A stretch of 64,000 nucleotides of DNA from Cheiracanthium punctorium (taxonomy: Eukaryota; Arthropoda; Arachnida; Araneae; Cheiracanthiidae). The notes beneath the pieces were generated by a model. That model was not told the DNA's origin. It saw only the letters and a program-made list of their open reading frames with translations, and did no database searches. The position numbers and the translations under genes were made by a program. Within the stretch, counting starts at the first letter, position 1; every line of letters begins with the position of its first letter. Positions 1 to 11,214 of the stretch are shown one piece after another. The stretch lies in NCBI GenBank assembly GCA_038373885.1, contig JAWZYV010013532.1:124001-188000 (forward strand), written 5' to 3'.

Positions 1-1499
1 AAATCTTGATTCCTTACCTTAAAATGGTCAAGTATTAGACGAACACTCTTGGAAAATGAACTTTTGTTTATAACTTCCTCTAAGCGGCAAGTACAGGTGG
101 CTATCCTACTACTAGTCGTAGTTCACCACCAGGTGTTTATTATGCTGACCAAGACGTTCTGCCATTTGTGAATACCTGAGAGAAATACTGAATTCGTCAT
201 CTTACCCAATGTGTTTTCTTACGCCTACCTTCCCGTACACTATATTAATAAAAGTGTAAAAGCTATTTAAAAAATTTACAAGCAAAGTTACGAAGCGAGG
301 ATTATTTACGATGTATTTGACGATCATTAACATTGAAATTGCATAAAAATATATAAAATTGTTCATTTTATTTTATAATTTTAAATATTTTCATACAATT
401 CTGTTATTTCTGATCGTCCATCCTTTTGGAAAGCAGTGATTTGGCGACCATTTTTTTTATTTATTGTCTCCAAGGTCTTGATCGAAGCTGCCTTTTATCA
501 TTTCCAATTTAAATCCTAAAATGAAAACAGATTTATGCATGCATAGATGCGTGGAAGACTCTCATAAACAAAAGCACACATTATGTAAAGTGGTAGGTGT
601 GATTTGAACAGGTTGACTGACATAAACAATTTAAAGGAAATAGTCAAAGCAGCGGACTTGTTCAGATAGAATTCATTACGCAGTTCCTTAAGTACTATAT
701 CTAAGATGCGCATTAGAACATTCTGCGACAGCATTTACCTTACGTAAGATAGCATTTGCAGCAAGAGAAATTCACAAAACACTTGTTGCTGCATTGTTTA
801 GATTTTACATCACTTGTGTATTGGGATGCAATAGAACATTGTTTTCCCAACAGACACTCGGCACTGTTTACAATACACTGATGCTATTGGTCTGGCAGAA
901 CTGCGACAATGCTATATTCTGGCATTATACCGGTCGGTCAGATGGTCCGTTATTTGCACATTGGATGTCTTTTCACGCCCATCTAGTAGTATACTTAATA
1001 TTTTAGGTACATTTAACAACTGCTGCTGTATCTCTGGAGTTCAAAAGCTTGTTACTCTTTCTAACATCTAAGGTCCGCATGACAAATTTCAACGAGATAA
1101 CTCGCGACGAGTTGTAGCCTGTAAAGTTTTCAAATGTTTGATTGCTGATCAAGTTGCCCTTTTAGATATGGTTTCCAATATAATGTATAGCAAATCTGAG
1201 TGCTAGATAATCTCTACACGATATTTCCAGAACAGTAATCGAGTAATGATGTAGTCCTAAGAAAAAAACTGGGGGCGACGCTCGGTTTTGATGGATTTTA
1301 ACTTAAATGTATTTCATAAGTTAAATACAGTTATTCCTAATGGCAATCAATTAAATTAAATAAATTATTTCATTTTAATGATTTAGTAGTTGTTTTAACT
1401 TATATTTTGGTATAATTGATAGGAAAACAAAATCATTTTTTTCAGTGACCGCTTAAGAAAAACTTAATTTTTCTGTCTGCCATTGTCAACAGTCTACTG
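1..1499. other. AT-rich intergenic DNA, nothing recognised
   Basis: Only short open frames without recognisable motifs occur here. I see no transposon ends, tandem repeats or plausible exons. Confidence 0.5.
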
Positions 1500-1503
1500 T
1501 TAA

Positions 1504-1779
1504 CCCATTTGTGCCTGGATATTTTTGCGACTTTCTTCGATTTTTACTGATAACAGAAATAATAGATAAATTTCTGATGTCAACTTCTTGAACAAGGGAT
1601 GATTTCTTTTAAAATCATTATGCATAAAAATCGAAATTTCAACATCCTACTTGGTCATGTTAAAATATTTTGTAGAGTTGAGGCTCAATACTCATGAATA
1701 AAGCCTAGGAAAAATAAACAACGTTTTCGACTAATAGCGAAAATGCCGTCCCAAAAAAGGGACGCTAGGCACAAATGGG
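1504..1779. mobile_element. piggyBac-type MITE, 276 bp, TTAA target duplication
   Basis: The element begins CCCATTTGTGCCT and ends AGGCACAAATGGG, a 13-bp terminal inverted repeat starting with CCC. It is flanked by TTAA on both sides (1500-1503 and 1780-1783). TTAA duplication with CC-rich ends is the signature of the piggyBac superfamily. The interior is AT-rich and has no transposase frame, so this is a nonautonomous copy. Near the right end is a small hairpin (GTCCCAAAAAAGGGAC). Confidence 0.8.
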
Positions 1780-2250
1780 TTAAAGAGCAAGTTTAACAGA
1801 AAAATGAACTTTAATAAAGGATGAACTGACAAGGCAATTTCTCGTCTTCAAACGAAAAATAAAATTTTCTGGGCCCTGAAAAAAAGTAATCTTTCACAAT
1901 ATGTCCTGCATATGAAATTATCGAAAAAAGAAGAATATATTGAATAGGAGGGGGGAAATAACCTAACTGACAGTATTTAGCAGATAAACAAAAGGAAAAT
2001 ATTAAAATCACGCAATTGATCTCATAAAAAAATGAACTGCTTCTCTAACATGTCAGCCTTTTGATAAAAAAATTAAGAATAAGTTTATCCCCCCCTTTTT
2101 TTTTTAAATGTAGGATTACATTCCTCCATTACTGCCCTACGTAAAGATTTTTTTCTCAACGTCACTCCAAATTCCAGTATTACTTCAACCGTTAAAAAAG
2201 TAACTGGCTGAACTAACCAGTCGATGTGGTGTATCATTTACCAATCCTTG

Positions 2251-2288
2251 AATGCCGTCCCAAAAAAGGGACACTAGGCATAAATGGG
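2251..2288. repeat. Terminal fragment of the same piggyBac-type MITE family
   Basis: The last ~38 bp repeat the right end of the element at 1504-1779, including the GTCCC-A6-GGGAC hairpin and the terminal AAATGGG, followed by TTAA (2289-2292). I could not find a matching left end, so this is a truncated or highly diverged copy. Confidence 0.6.
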
Positions 2289-2324
2289 TTAAACTGATTG
2301 AAATTTTCTTTTGAAGTTGTACTA

Positions 2325-3993
2325 CAACTCCGATTCAAAAAATTAGAATAATGAAAGAAAATATGTTCAAGGAAATTGCAAATCTAATTTATCCAATAAA
2401 TAATCAATAATATCAAACATAAATTACATACTATAAATCTGCATAATTTGTAGATTATATAAATGCAAACATATCACAATGAAATAGAAAATATATTCAA
2501 AACAGGAAGTGAAAAAAAATTCAGAATATTAGATTACTTCAAAACATGGTTCAAAAAATTAGAATAATGTAAATAGTATAACTCGAATTTAAACTCGAAG
2601 GGATTTTACATCCCATTCAGTACTTTGTTGCATATCCCTTAGCTTTAATGACAGCTCTTAAACGGTTTGGCATATTACTAACTAAAGGTTCACAAATATT
2701 TTTATCAATATTTGCCCATATGTTCTTCAAACTAGAAATAAGTTCTTTTTTGTCTCTTGGTGCAACTTCTTGAAGTCGTTTTTTCATAATTCCCCACAAA
2801 TTCTCGATGGGGTTTAGATAGAATGAGTTTGAAGGCCAAGGGATTACATTTATTTCCATCTCTTGGAGCCATTTAGTTGTCGATTTAGAAATGTGGGAAG
2901 AGGCTGAATCTTGCTGAAACACGGAATCGTCACCACATAAATCCTCAGAGGAAGGCATCATGAAATGCTCAAGAATGTCTTGATGACTGAATTGACTCTT
3001 GTGTTAACAAAATATAACCTACCCGAGCCTTGTGCAGTCATGCAGCCCCATATCACGACAGAGGTCGCAAATTTAACTGAACGTTTTAAACACTTTTTAT
3101 CAAATTTAATTTGTTTAAGTCTCCAAACACGTATGCTTTGATTCCCATGAGATATTCAAAACATACTTTCATCGCTGAAGAGTACCTTTTTCCAGTCATC
3201 TTGACACCAAAACAGCCTTTTTTATTCAATTTAACTCTTGCAACCTTTTGCTTAGCTGATAAGCGTGGCTTTGTCTTAGACACACGCGATCTAAAACCTA
3301 ATTTGTGAAGTCGTAATGTTGTAGATTTAGAGGTATTTATACACACTTCTTTCCATTTTCTCTGCAAATATCTCACACTTTGAAAGCGATGTTTCTTCAC
3401 AATCTTTTTAATTTCCTTTCATCTCTTACTGAAGTTACTGGCTTTCGACCACTTTTAAAGAGTTTATATTGAAAACCCTTATTATTAGTATATTCTCTCA
3501 AAACTCTACTCACACTTGTTTGAGAACATTTCACATCCTTTTCTATAAACAATTCTGTTTTTCCTTATTTGTGCAAGTACACAATTCGAAATTTTACAGC
3601 CTCAAATAAGTCGCTCTTTTGTCCAATATTAATCAAATACTGGTCTAAAATCAAATGCCAAAAGATTTTTCACTTTCAGCGGAACACATTTTATAGTCCG
3701 CACATGTTAATCTCGCAGCTGTTCTCTAAACCAATAGGAAAGGAGTTGCATATTCCAATTTTTTGAACCATTGTATCCAGATATTCTAACTTTTTAAATA
3801 ATTCTAATATTTTTAAATAGCTAATTATTAGTGTGACAAATCAAAATAAACATTTATGCTATATTTACAGCTGTACTGAAGATATTTAGACACTTTAAAT
3901 ATTTTTTTCTGAACAGAGTATGCAAATTAACACTATACAGCAATAAAAACTCATTCTTTTTTACATTATTCTAATTTTTTTTAATCGGAGCTG
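2325..3993 (-). mobile_element. Tc1-type transposon, 1.67 kb, degraded
   Basis: The ends are inverted repeats of about 30 bp, beginning CAACTCCGATT on the left and CAGCTCCGATT when the right end is reverse-complemented. Both run on into a shared AAAAAATTAGAATAATG. TA dinucleotides flank both ends (2323-2324, 3994-3995), the Tc1/mariner target duplication. A second, inner inverted repeat containing GGTTCAAAAAATTAGAATA lies near 2547-2568 and again, less well conserved, near 3755-3775, as in Tc1 elements with internal end repeats. The transposase inside reads on the minus strand and is broken. Confidence 0.85.
2617..3660 (-). pseudogene. Tc1-type transposase pseudogene (DD34E)
   Basis: Read from about 3660 downwards, the minus strand first encodes an N-terminal helix-turn-helix region (CSQTSVSRVLRE near 3530). 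A basic stretch follows, then a middle part containing WKKVLFSDES (near 3170-3200), then the C-terminal catalytic part in frame 2617-2961. The second catalytic Asp is in FQQDSASSH and the Glu in LNPIENLWG. I count 34 residues between them, which is the Tc1 DD34E spacing. The usual SPDLNPIE motif reads SFYLNPIE here. At least one frameshift and several stops separate the segments, so no intact transposase is made. The family cuts and pastes DNA at TA sites. Confidence 0.8.
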
Positions 3994-3995
3994 TA

Positions 3996-5527
3996 GAATC
4001 CTCGCTACCCCCACTTCTCGTCCTTTTGGGAAGACTCTCTATGACCAAGAGTACGCTTGACAAAATGATACATCTATCATTGGTTGATCAGTATCATGTG
4101 GCTATGAAATAGCTCTCGAAATACTGCAAAAGGGTCTGAATTCTGTTAACTGTACGTGTGATGAACAAATTACAGTGGGAAGTAAAGGACTAATTTCTTG
4201 AAGTGTTTCTTGCCCGTGCGATGTAGAAATTACGTCAGCATGTGCAGCAATTCTTATTTATTTTTACAGTATCCTTTCTGAGTGTAGTATTTTGGGAGTA
4301 GCATAAAAATGTCCATAATGTGCATTGTAGTTAACATAAAAACTAATGTTATATTCTATTATTCACAGCAAAATCAAACAGAAATGTTGATGCCAAGTAC
4401 AACATTATTGTCTCCCTCATGCAACTGCGCCGTCGATGTGTACGTCATCCAAACAGACGAATGCTTCAAATTGCATTTGTAATCTATAAGGTGTGTAATT
4501 ATAATTTATAAGACGATTTTTGTAATTCATAAACGTTTCCAATATTCATTTGTACAAAGAGGAGCTATGTCCTCATCCTAGTATCTGTAGCTGTCCTAGT
4601 GTTTGAGGACTTTCCATTTACTTTTCGAAATAGGACTTTAGGTGTAAGATGCTGATGAATGATTACTACATATTTTTTTATGAAGTTGTCACTAATACAT
4701 CCTTGCAGTGAAGCCTTACTTACTGAACGAAATCAAAAAAGAATTTCAATTGGAATTGCCATTTAGAAACTGAAAGCGTGTTTCCTGATTAGGATAGCAT
4801 TCTAACTGACCTTAAAATTTGCAGATGTTTTGTAAAAGGAAAACACTGTTTTAGTGAAAGCTTTTACACATAAGATGAGTTTTAATATTATACAGGGAGT
4901 CAGGGGGGAGATATTAGACAGGTTGCTGCTCAAAGTCCACCTCCTACTTCAGGAGAGCTGGAACAAAGCTTACTCCGTGACTGGTCTTCTCTTCCCATTT
5001 CGGTAACCGACAACTTAACGGTGTGGTTCGAAAAAATCATGTGATTTTGGTACATAAGTACAAATAAACTAATTATGCCAGACACTTCAAAATTTTGAAA
5101 CTGGCTCTTTACAAGCTGTACTACATACTAAAATAAACAATAAATCTGTATCAGTTTCAAAACTTTTAGAAAAAATTCTTAAAAATCGGAAATTTTCCCA
5201 AAACGTGTCACTCTTCTAAAAATCTTGCAGCTCAGATCCATGTTTAAGAATTTTTTCTGAAAATTTCACAAAAGGCACAGCTTTTTCGCTTATTGCAGTG
5301 TGTAAAGCATCTTATGAAGAACCATCTGGAATGTTTTGGAGACCAGGGTGCTATTAGTTTATCTCAATTTGTGTACCGAGACTAAAAACAGAGTTGCCGT
5401 CAATGCATTCAAGCTGGGGGTAGGATTGCCTTATTAAATCTCATTTTTGCTATGTTTCTATAACATTTTACCACATAAAACTGTGATATATTATTTTTTT
5501 CAAGAATGGACTTTTCCAGAGAGATTG

Positions 5528-5528
<1 letters not shown>
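3996..5528. other. Intergenic DNA, nothing recognised
   Basis: AT-rich sequence with no supported gene. No inverted-repeat ends or coding frame with family motifs could be recognised. Confidence 0.45.

Positions 5529-5560
<32 letters not shown>
5529..5560. repeat. Poly(T) tract, about 32 bp
   Basis: An uninterrupted T run, seen directly. It may be the tail of an old retroposed copy on the minus strand, but I see no body attached to it. Confidence 0.9.
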
Positions 5561-5561
<1 letters not shown>

Positions 5562-5694
5562 TACAAAATCATTTTTGCGTTTTTCTTATATAAACTTCTA
5601 TGTTGCAGTCAATACATAACTAGTTTTGTGCACACGTCATCGAAATTTGGTGTTTCTACTTTCATTTATTTGCAAATTAGACGTAAAAAAGACG

Positions 5695-5696
<2 letters not shown>

Positions 5697-5740
<44 letters not shown>
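5697..5740. repeat. (TA)n microsatellite, about 44 bp
   Basis: A pure AT dinucleotide array. It ends exactly where the MITE at 5741 begins, so it adjoins or includes that element's TA target site. Short tyrosine/isoleucine-repeat frames across it on both strands are artefacts. Confidence 0.95.
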
Positions 5741-5742
<2 letters not shown>

Positions 5743-6120
5743 CAGAGTGTCCGAGAAATATCTTTATCATTCTAAAAATTAATAACGCAAATACTATCAG
5801 GTGAAATAAAATGCAGTTTTCTGAAAAAAAAAGAAGAAATCGAGGAGTATTTTTCAATTAGGAGTGGAGATGTTGCTATCGAGCAGTTTGATTAGCAATC
5901 CTCACTGCTACACCGCAAATGTTGAAAAACATTTGGAGGGAAATTGAATACAGAGTTGACATTCTTAGTGCTAATAAAAGAGCTCAAAAACATCTACATT
6001 AAAGGTACTGTAAAAATCTTATATTTCTTCATAATTTTGCAGGAAAATGCAATTCATTTTACCTGTTAGTATTTTTGATATTACTGTTTAAAAGAATAAA
6101 GATCTTTGTCGGACACGTTG
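5741..6120. mobile_element. Mariner-type MITE, about 380 bp
   Basis: The left end (CAGAGTGTCCGAGAAATATC) matches the reverse complement of the right end (CAACGTGTCCGACAAAGATC), and TA flanks both sides. Similarity extends inward (an AATGCA..TTTTCTG block near 5810 and its inverse near 6045), so the inverted repeats are long. There is no transposase frame. The GTGTCC terminal motif is common in mariner-like MITEs. Confidence 0.7.
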
Positions 6121-6122
6121 TA

Positions 6123-6680
6123 TAGGAGCTTTTTCCTCCTTGCTTTTTCTACATTAGCAATGGCCGTGCCCTTAGATTAATTCTAATGACTCTTTTTGTC
6201 ATGCAACCTACTGGAACCTAGCTATTTTTTTTTTGTTTTTCCATTTAACTAGATTAATTCAAGTGGTGGCACCTGACGATTTACAGCTTGATTAATCTAG
6301 TTTCCAGTTCACCTCCACTATTTTTGGGTTCTTGCAATTAGGCTTAGGCCCACGAGATCTCACTTGGTAAATGAATCGAACTTTTTTTAGCTCTTATAGC
6401 TCTGTCTTCTATTGCTACATAGGTTTGTGTACAACATTTAAGGCCAATGTCTCCATTATTATTCTTAGTTCCGGATTTTTATTTATTTATTTTATTTATT
6501 TATTTTTTTTTTTTTTTGAATGCTATTTCTGTTTTGTGCTTACTTTTCCTGGATTAATAGGATATATATATTACGTAAGTTTAGCTGTTTTATATTATGT
6601 ATATTAACTGTATAATACTATAGTCTATATATATATATATATATATATATTTGGGGACCTTTAGATTATCCGTTACGCCA
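6123..6680. other. Intergenic, with (TA)n at about 6626-6650
   Basis: No gene is seen. A T-rich stretch with a TTTAT-like repeat lies near 6480-6516, and a (TA)12-13 microsatellite lies at about 6626-6650. Confidence 0.5.
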
Positions 6681-6684
6681 GTGT

Positions 6685-7240
6685 CTAATATCCGCCTAAA
6701 ATTTTTTTACTGAAATTCAGCAGAAATTTCCCGAACCACTCCCTCATGATTGGGCTTTTCTGATATGATAGCTGCCAGGAACACTGATGCCATGAAGGGT
6801 TGCATCTGGTCTGAAAATGGCGTTCACAAAGATCACAGACGTCAGGGATTGTTCTTTGCGGATGATGGGTCCTAATGCGCTCATCGCCCATACCCTAATG
6901 CCGCCGACAACTGTGTTCTGTTGGAAATCGACATATACCAATTACCAACAGTCACGGCAGTGTGATGTGATGGACGAGTAAACGTGATTTGTTGGAATAG
7001 GCAAATTTCTTCAATTCTGCTATGGTGCAATGCTGATGTACCTTCTTTGGCCCATTGCAGATGTTGGCGGTGACAGCATAAGGAAGCCGGACATGTAAGC
7101 CCGGCTATGCAGTGCACTTTGCACTGTGTGTCCAGACACACATTATGTATTGCCATGTACCTGCTGTGCTTTCGACAGTCGAAACTATGATTGAAACCCA
7201 CCAGCAGGGCCCCAGGGGGGGGGGCTTGCTGCGGATGCAA
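6685..7240 (-). pseudogene. Degraded Tc1-family transposase remnant
   Basis: The minus-strand reading at 6881-7240 contains AGLTCPASLCCHRQHLQWAK, which resembles the segment before the first catalytic Asp of Tc1-family transposases (…RHRQxRLQWA…). The next readable part (GGIRVWAMSALGP, 6744-6941 frame) resembles the GGxxVWGxIS region that follows that Asp. Frames change several times and the catalytic residues cannot be traced, so this is a decayed fragment. I could not identify its ends. The family call is an inference from motif order. Confidence 0.45.
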
Positions 7241-8374
7241 AGCACGCGGGCCCCGGCTTCAGAGGGGCCCTCAAATCAAAAGTAACACAATGTTTTATTT
7301 ATCTATATTTTGTGTAATCAACTTTACGTTTTCCACGTCTGGAATTAATTAAAAATAACCTGTATTTGAAATAATCTTTGCAGGTGTGGGAACAAACTCT
7401 GTTGTGCTACAAATGTGTTGGCCAAATTAACACTACTCTTCTAGTTTGGGGACCTAATATTTGAGCCTGTGTTTTGTTAAATTATTTTGCTTTCATTAAC
7501 TCAAAACCATTACAAGAATATGTTTGTATTGGACTTTATACGAATCTATTAACATCCGCATACGGTGTACATAGTTTTTTTTTAAGAATAAGATTTTTTT
7601 CAGTAAAAACTTGAATTTTATATAGTTCCTCAAACTTAAATTATGGATCGAAGTCTATCAATTTAATCAGATTTTGAACCTTTGAAGAAAGTAATTCAAT
7701 ATTTAGATTATTTTCGTTACTTGCATGTATGCAAATCGAATCCCATGCAGTAAATGAACAATGAAACAAAGTTTGCAGCTAGATGAAACACTTGTTCTAT
7801 GTATGTTTTTATTATATATTTTGATTAATTTGGGAGAAAAAATAAAATTGCCGATTCTATGTTAAATTTTTAAGAAAAGCTTCAGCATAAGCTATGTGTT
7901 TCTCCTCCCCCCTTTCAATAATGTTTTTTTTTTTTTTTTTTTACTATTAAATATCATGTCCGTCGTCAAAAGAGCAATTTAATTATGGATCATTAAAAAG
8001 TTATTTTATTTATACTGTAGCTCCATTGACTGTTCTAACATGATTTTCAGGGATGCTCTAGAGTGGATAGATTGATAGTTTCTCCCAACTCTCAGTACTA
8101 CCTTTGAAGAAAGGTCACATACACCCGTCTATAAAAAGCTTAAAACACTGATGCCATACTACCCCACAGATTTGACTAGCACTTTCGGAGCCGCTTGATT
8201 CAATTTCGAACATTGAACCAGATATAATCACCACCATTAAAATCTATTTTAGTTTATGTATGTGTATATGTGTTAGGTTTAACGTTCTGTATCTAAATGT
8301 GCATTTTCTTGAGAGCAGGCAACCACAACTCATTCATGCATTTTTATATTTTGGGTTCTCAAAATATGCTTGCA
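7241..8374. other. Intergenic DNA with GC-rich hAT-like sequence at 7200-7270
   Basis: The first bases contain CAGCAGGGCCCCAGG and later GGGCCCCGGCTTCAGAGG, typical of worn hAT element ends. No partner end or target duplication was found. The rest is AT-rich with no recognised feature. Confidence 0.35.
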
Positions 8375-8448
8375 ACCGGGCCCAGTGCCGGATTAAGACA
8401 GCGCGGGGCCCGTAGAAATGTTACCAAGGGGCCCCCTGCTCAGTGACG

Positions 8449-8451
<3 letters not shown>

Positions 8452-8503
<52 letters not shown>
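8452..8503. repeat. (AT)n microsatellite, about 52 bp
   Basis: A pure AT dinucleotide array inside the 5' end of the large hAT-type element. Confidence 0.95.
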
Positions 8504-8506
<3 letters not shown>

Positions 8507-9959
8507 GGGGGAGGAGTTCACCCTCACATTAAAGTAATAAAGATAAATTAAATGAGAAAATAAATAGTGCTAATTATATCACAATTTATGTTTAGTGCTA
8601 ATTAATGGTATTACTAATGCTAATTAGATGTAAACAAAACTAAAAGGTCACGCGTGTTATATTTGCGAGAGGTTTATCCCAGCCCTTCCTCCACCTTAGG
8701 TGAGCTAATCTGTAGGTTTTGTGCGATAATAAAATAAAACACAACTTTTACGAATTTTCTTGATTCAAAATGAAAAAAATTGAGTTAAAATAGTGTGCGG
8801 ATAAAATACCGCAAGACATAGAGAGTGAGTAAATAGATAGTGAGACTAGCTATGTTTAAAGTTATTTATTCGTACAACTCAGGTTTTTTTTAATGAATGT
8901 TAATGTTCATGGATATATATTTGGAATTTCTAACACTTCCCACCTTTCCCATATGCAAACATATAACTAGACAAGTTTACACACATAAAATAATAATTGT
9001 TTCTGTAAAATTTTTAGAACCTTCGAAATCAATATGTATTTTAAACTGTGCCTTTAAACACTATTTTTTCCCCTATAAAAATACATGCTTGTAAAATTAT
9101 TTCATTATATATCTGGACGGTCTTTACTAATTATAGGTTACATATTTTTAACTTCTCTTAATTTATTTAATGGGTTAATTCATAAGAAATCGAACTGAGG
9201 ATAGATAGATCTAGCACAATACCTCCACCATTCAAAATATACTGCATACACGGAAGGCATTTAAACTGTACATGCTTGTACAGGGGGACTGTTACTTCCA
9301 CATACCGCTTGGGACACTTCTAAAGGTCATTTCGTTACTGTTCTACAAGCATATGTACATTACTTTTCAACTTATCCTCGTTAAAATGATATAAAATATT
9401 TTGCTCAAAAAAATCTTTATAAGAGGAATAGAATAATCTATATAATAAATAATAAAAAATTCGGATAAAACATTCATTATCGTATTACGTTCAAATGTTT
9501 TTGCAAGACATAATAATCTTAAATGTGACAAGTAATTTGTGAGTTTCTTTGTGAGTCAAGAGTATCCGAAAATTCTTTTTGTTTTCAGTTTGCCTGAGGT
9601 TATGGCTTCTCGGATACCCCGACCGTGCGAAGATCCTCTCGGTTCTAATTATTTTATTTGAACGAACGTACTGGCATGCGCGCTCTTGACCTGTGGTTTC
9701 GACCGGCCAAAAATGAATTCTTTCATATTTAACGTGGTTAATTTCCGAGATTAATAAGATAATTTATCGTAATAGTGGATTCCCCAACTATAAAAAAATG
9801 ACTTACATTCTATATATTATTATTGTTTCAAAAAATAATTCGCCTTTGTTTAAATACTGTAAAATGTAAAATAAATAATTAAGTAAAAACAAAGCAAGCC
9901 AACTACCAAAAGCCTTCTAAGATGGTTTACATCCTAGTACACCTTCGAATTTCGCCAAA

Positions 9960-10075
9960 GCCACCCGCCTTTACTGCAAAATAAAAGAACTTTGGGGCTG
10001 CCCAATATCCGTTTAAAATACCATCCCCATATTTACTGCAAAACAAAATAACTTTATGTCCAATATTTAAATAAA
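9960..10075. repeat. Short diverged tandem duplication
   Basis: TTTACTGCAAAATAAAAGAACTTT is echoed about 60 bp later as TTTACTGCAAAACAAAATAACTTT, each followed by a CCAATAT..TTTAAAATA-like stretch. This is an imperfect two-copy repeat of about 60 bp inside the hAT-type element. Confidence 0.55.
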
Positions 10076-10342
10076 AATTATTGTTTCGTGGGGGATTATT
10101 ATTGATTATGGGGCGCGTTTTTCCTACAATCTTAATCCTATGGATCTCAGCTCTCGGGAAAATGCAGAAGATCAACTCGCGTTCCAGAGAACATCTTCAG
10201 AAATAGACAAAATATTTCCGTTCTATTGAGTCATTTTGAAAAGTTTGATTACAATTTCATTAAAAAATTCTTTCGACTTGTTACTGAAAAGTCCCTGAAG
10301 TGATCGGGACAGATAGACTACAGACTAATGAATAATCCGGCC

Positions 10343-10506
10343 CACTGACGGATTAATACAATTTTGTGGGTGGAGGCTTGGATGGAAGATTCACACATAT
10401 ATATATATAAATTTTATGGAAGTAAGTTGGGATTGTTTACGTTAATTTCATTTTTCTCGGGAGGGGCGGTCACCTTCTCCGACCCCCTCCCTTTAATCCG
10501 CCCTTG
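10343..10506. mobile_element. hAT-type MITE, 164 bp, nested
   Basis: The ends CACTGACGGATTAAT and TTAATCCGCCCTTG form an imperfect inverted repeat with the hAT-like C-A-x-x-G-x-CGGATTAA pattern. The flanking 8-mers are ATCCGGCC and ATCAGACC, six of eight matching, consistent with an aged target duplication. A short (AT)n run lies inside. It sits within the large hAT-type element and so inserted later. Confidence 0.6.
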
Positions 10507-10860
10507 ATCAGACCCTGAGTCTGTTTTTTTTTTGTTTCGGCACTTAGTTTTCTTTCTATATTTTGTTTATTTCTGGATTCAGTCTTCAAATAAAGACAAA
10601 AAAGTAACATTATTGGTAAGGAATCCATTTTCTAAAGGCCATAGGTGGGTGGTGGAAATACACAATAGATGAGAAATAAAATGACATAGTCCATTAATAT
10701 CGTTTTAATATGGCAATCATGAAACTAAAAAATTAGGGGGGTTTTGGGGGGTCTCCCATTGATGAGGCTCGAACAGCCGAGTTATACATATATTCTTTCA
10801 ATGAGTTGTCTACAACTGATTTACAGTTCCACTATATAGATCTTCAGAAATTGTCTTATA

Positions 10861-10888
10861 GAATAAATAAATAAATAAATAAATAAAA
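10861..10888. repeat. (AAAT)n microsatellite
   Basis: Seven near-perfect AAAT units followed by an A/G-rich stretch to about 10920. Confidence 0.85.
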
Positions 10889-11214
10889 ATGAAAAGAAAG
10901 AAAGAACGAAAGAAAAAAAGATTTACAAGATTTATCTGTTGCCTTAAAAAATCAAGAAAGATAAATCATGCCAAGCTCATAGATTATAAAACACTTTCCA
11001 ATACAAAATATTTTTGCGCCAAATCTGCTATGTATTTTAGTTAAAACTGGCGAGATTTCGTAGATAAAAAAATGTTGTATTATCACTGTAAATGCAATTT
11101 TATGAGACCCTGTAAAAGACCATTAATTTTTTTTAGCGTTTAACTGAAGAATATAAAAATTTTATACTCATTGTCTTGTGCTAGAAATGTATTAGTGTCT
11201 CTCAAATGCCACAG

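Noticed and set aside
5559..5857. Opposed open frames with Tyr-Ile repeats
   Set aside because: They are translations of the (TA)n microsatellite and poly(T) tract on both strands, with no protein motif.
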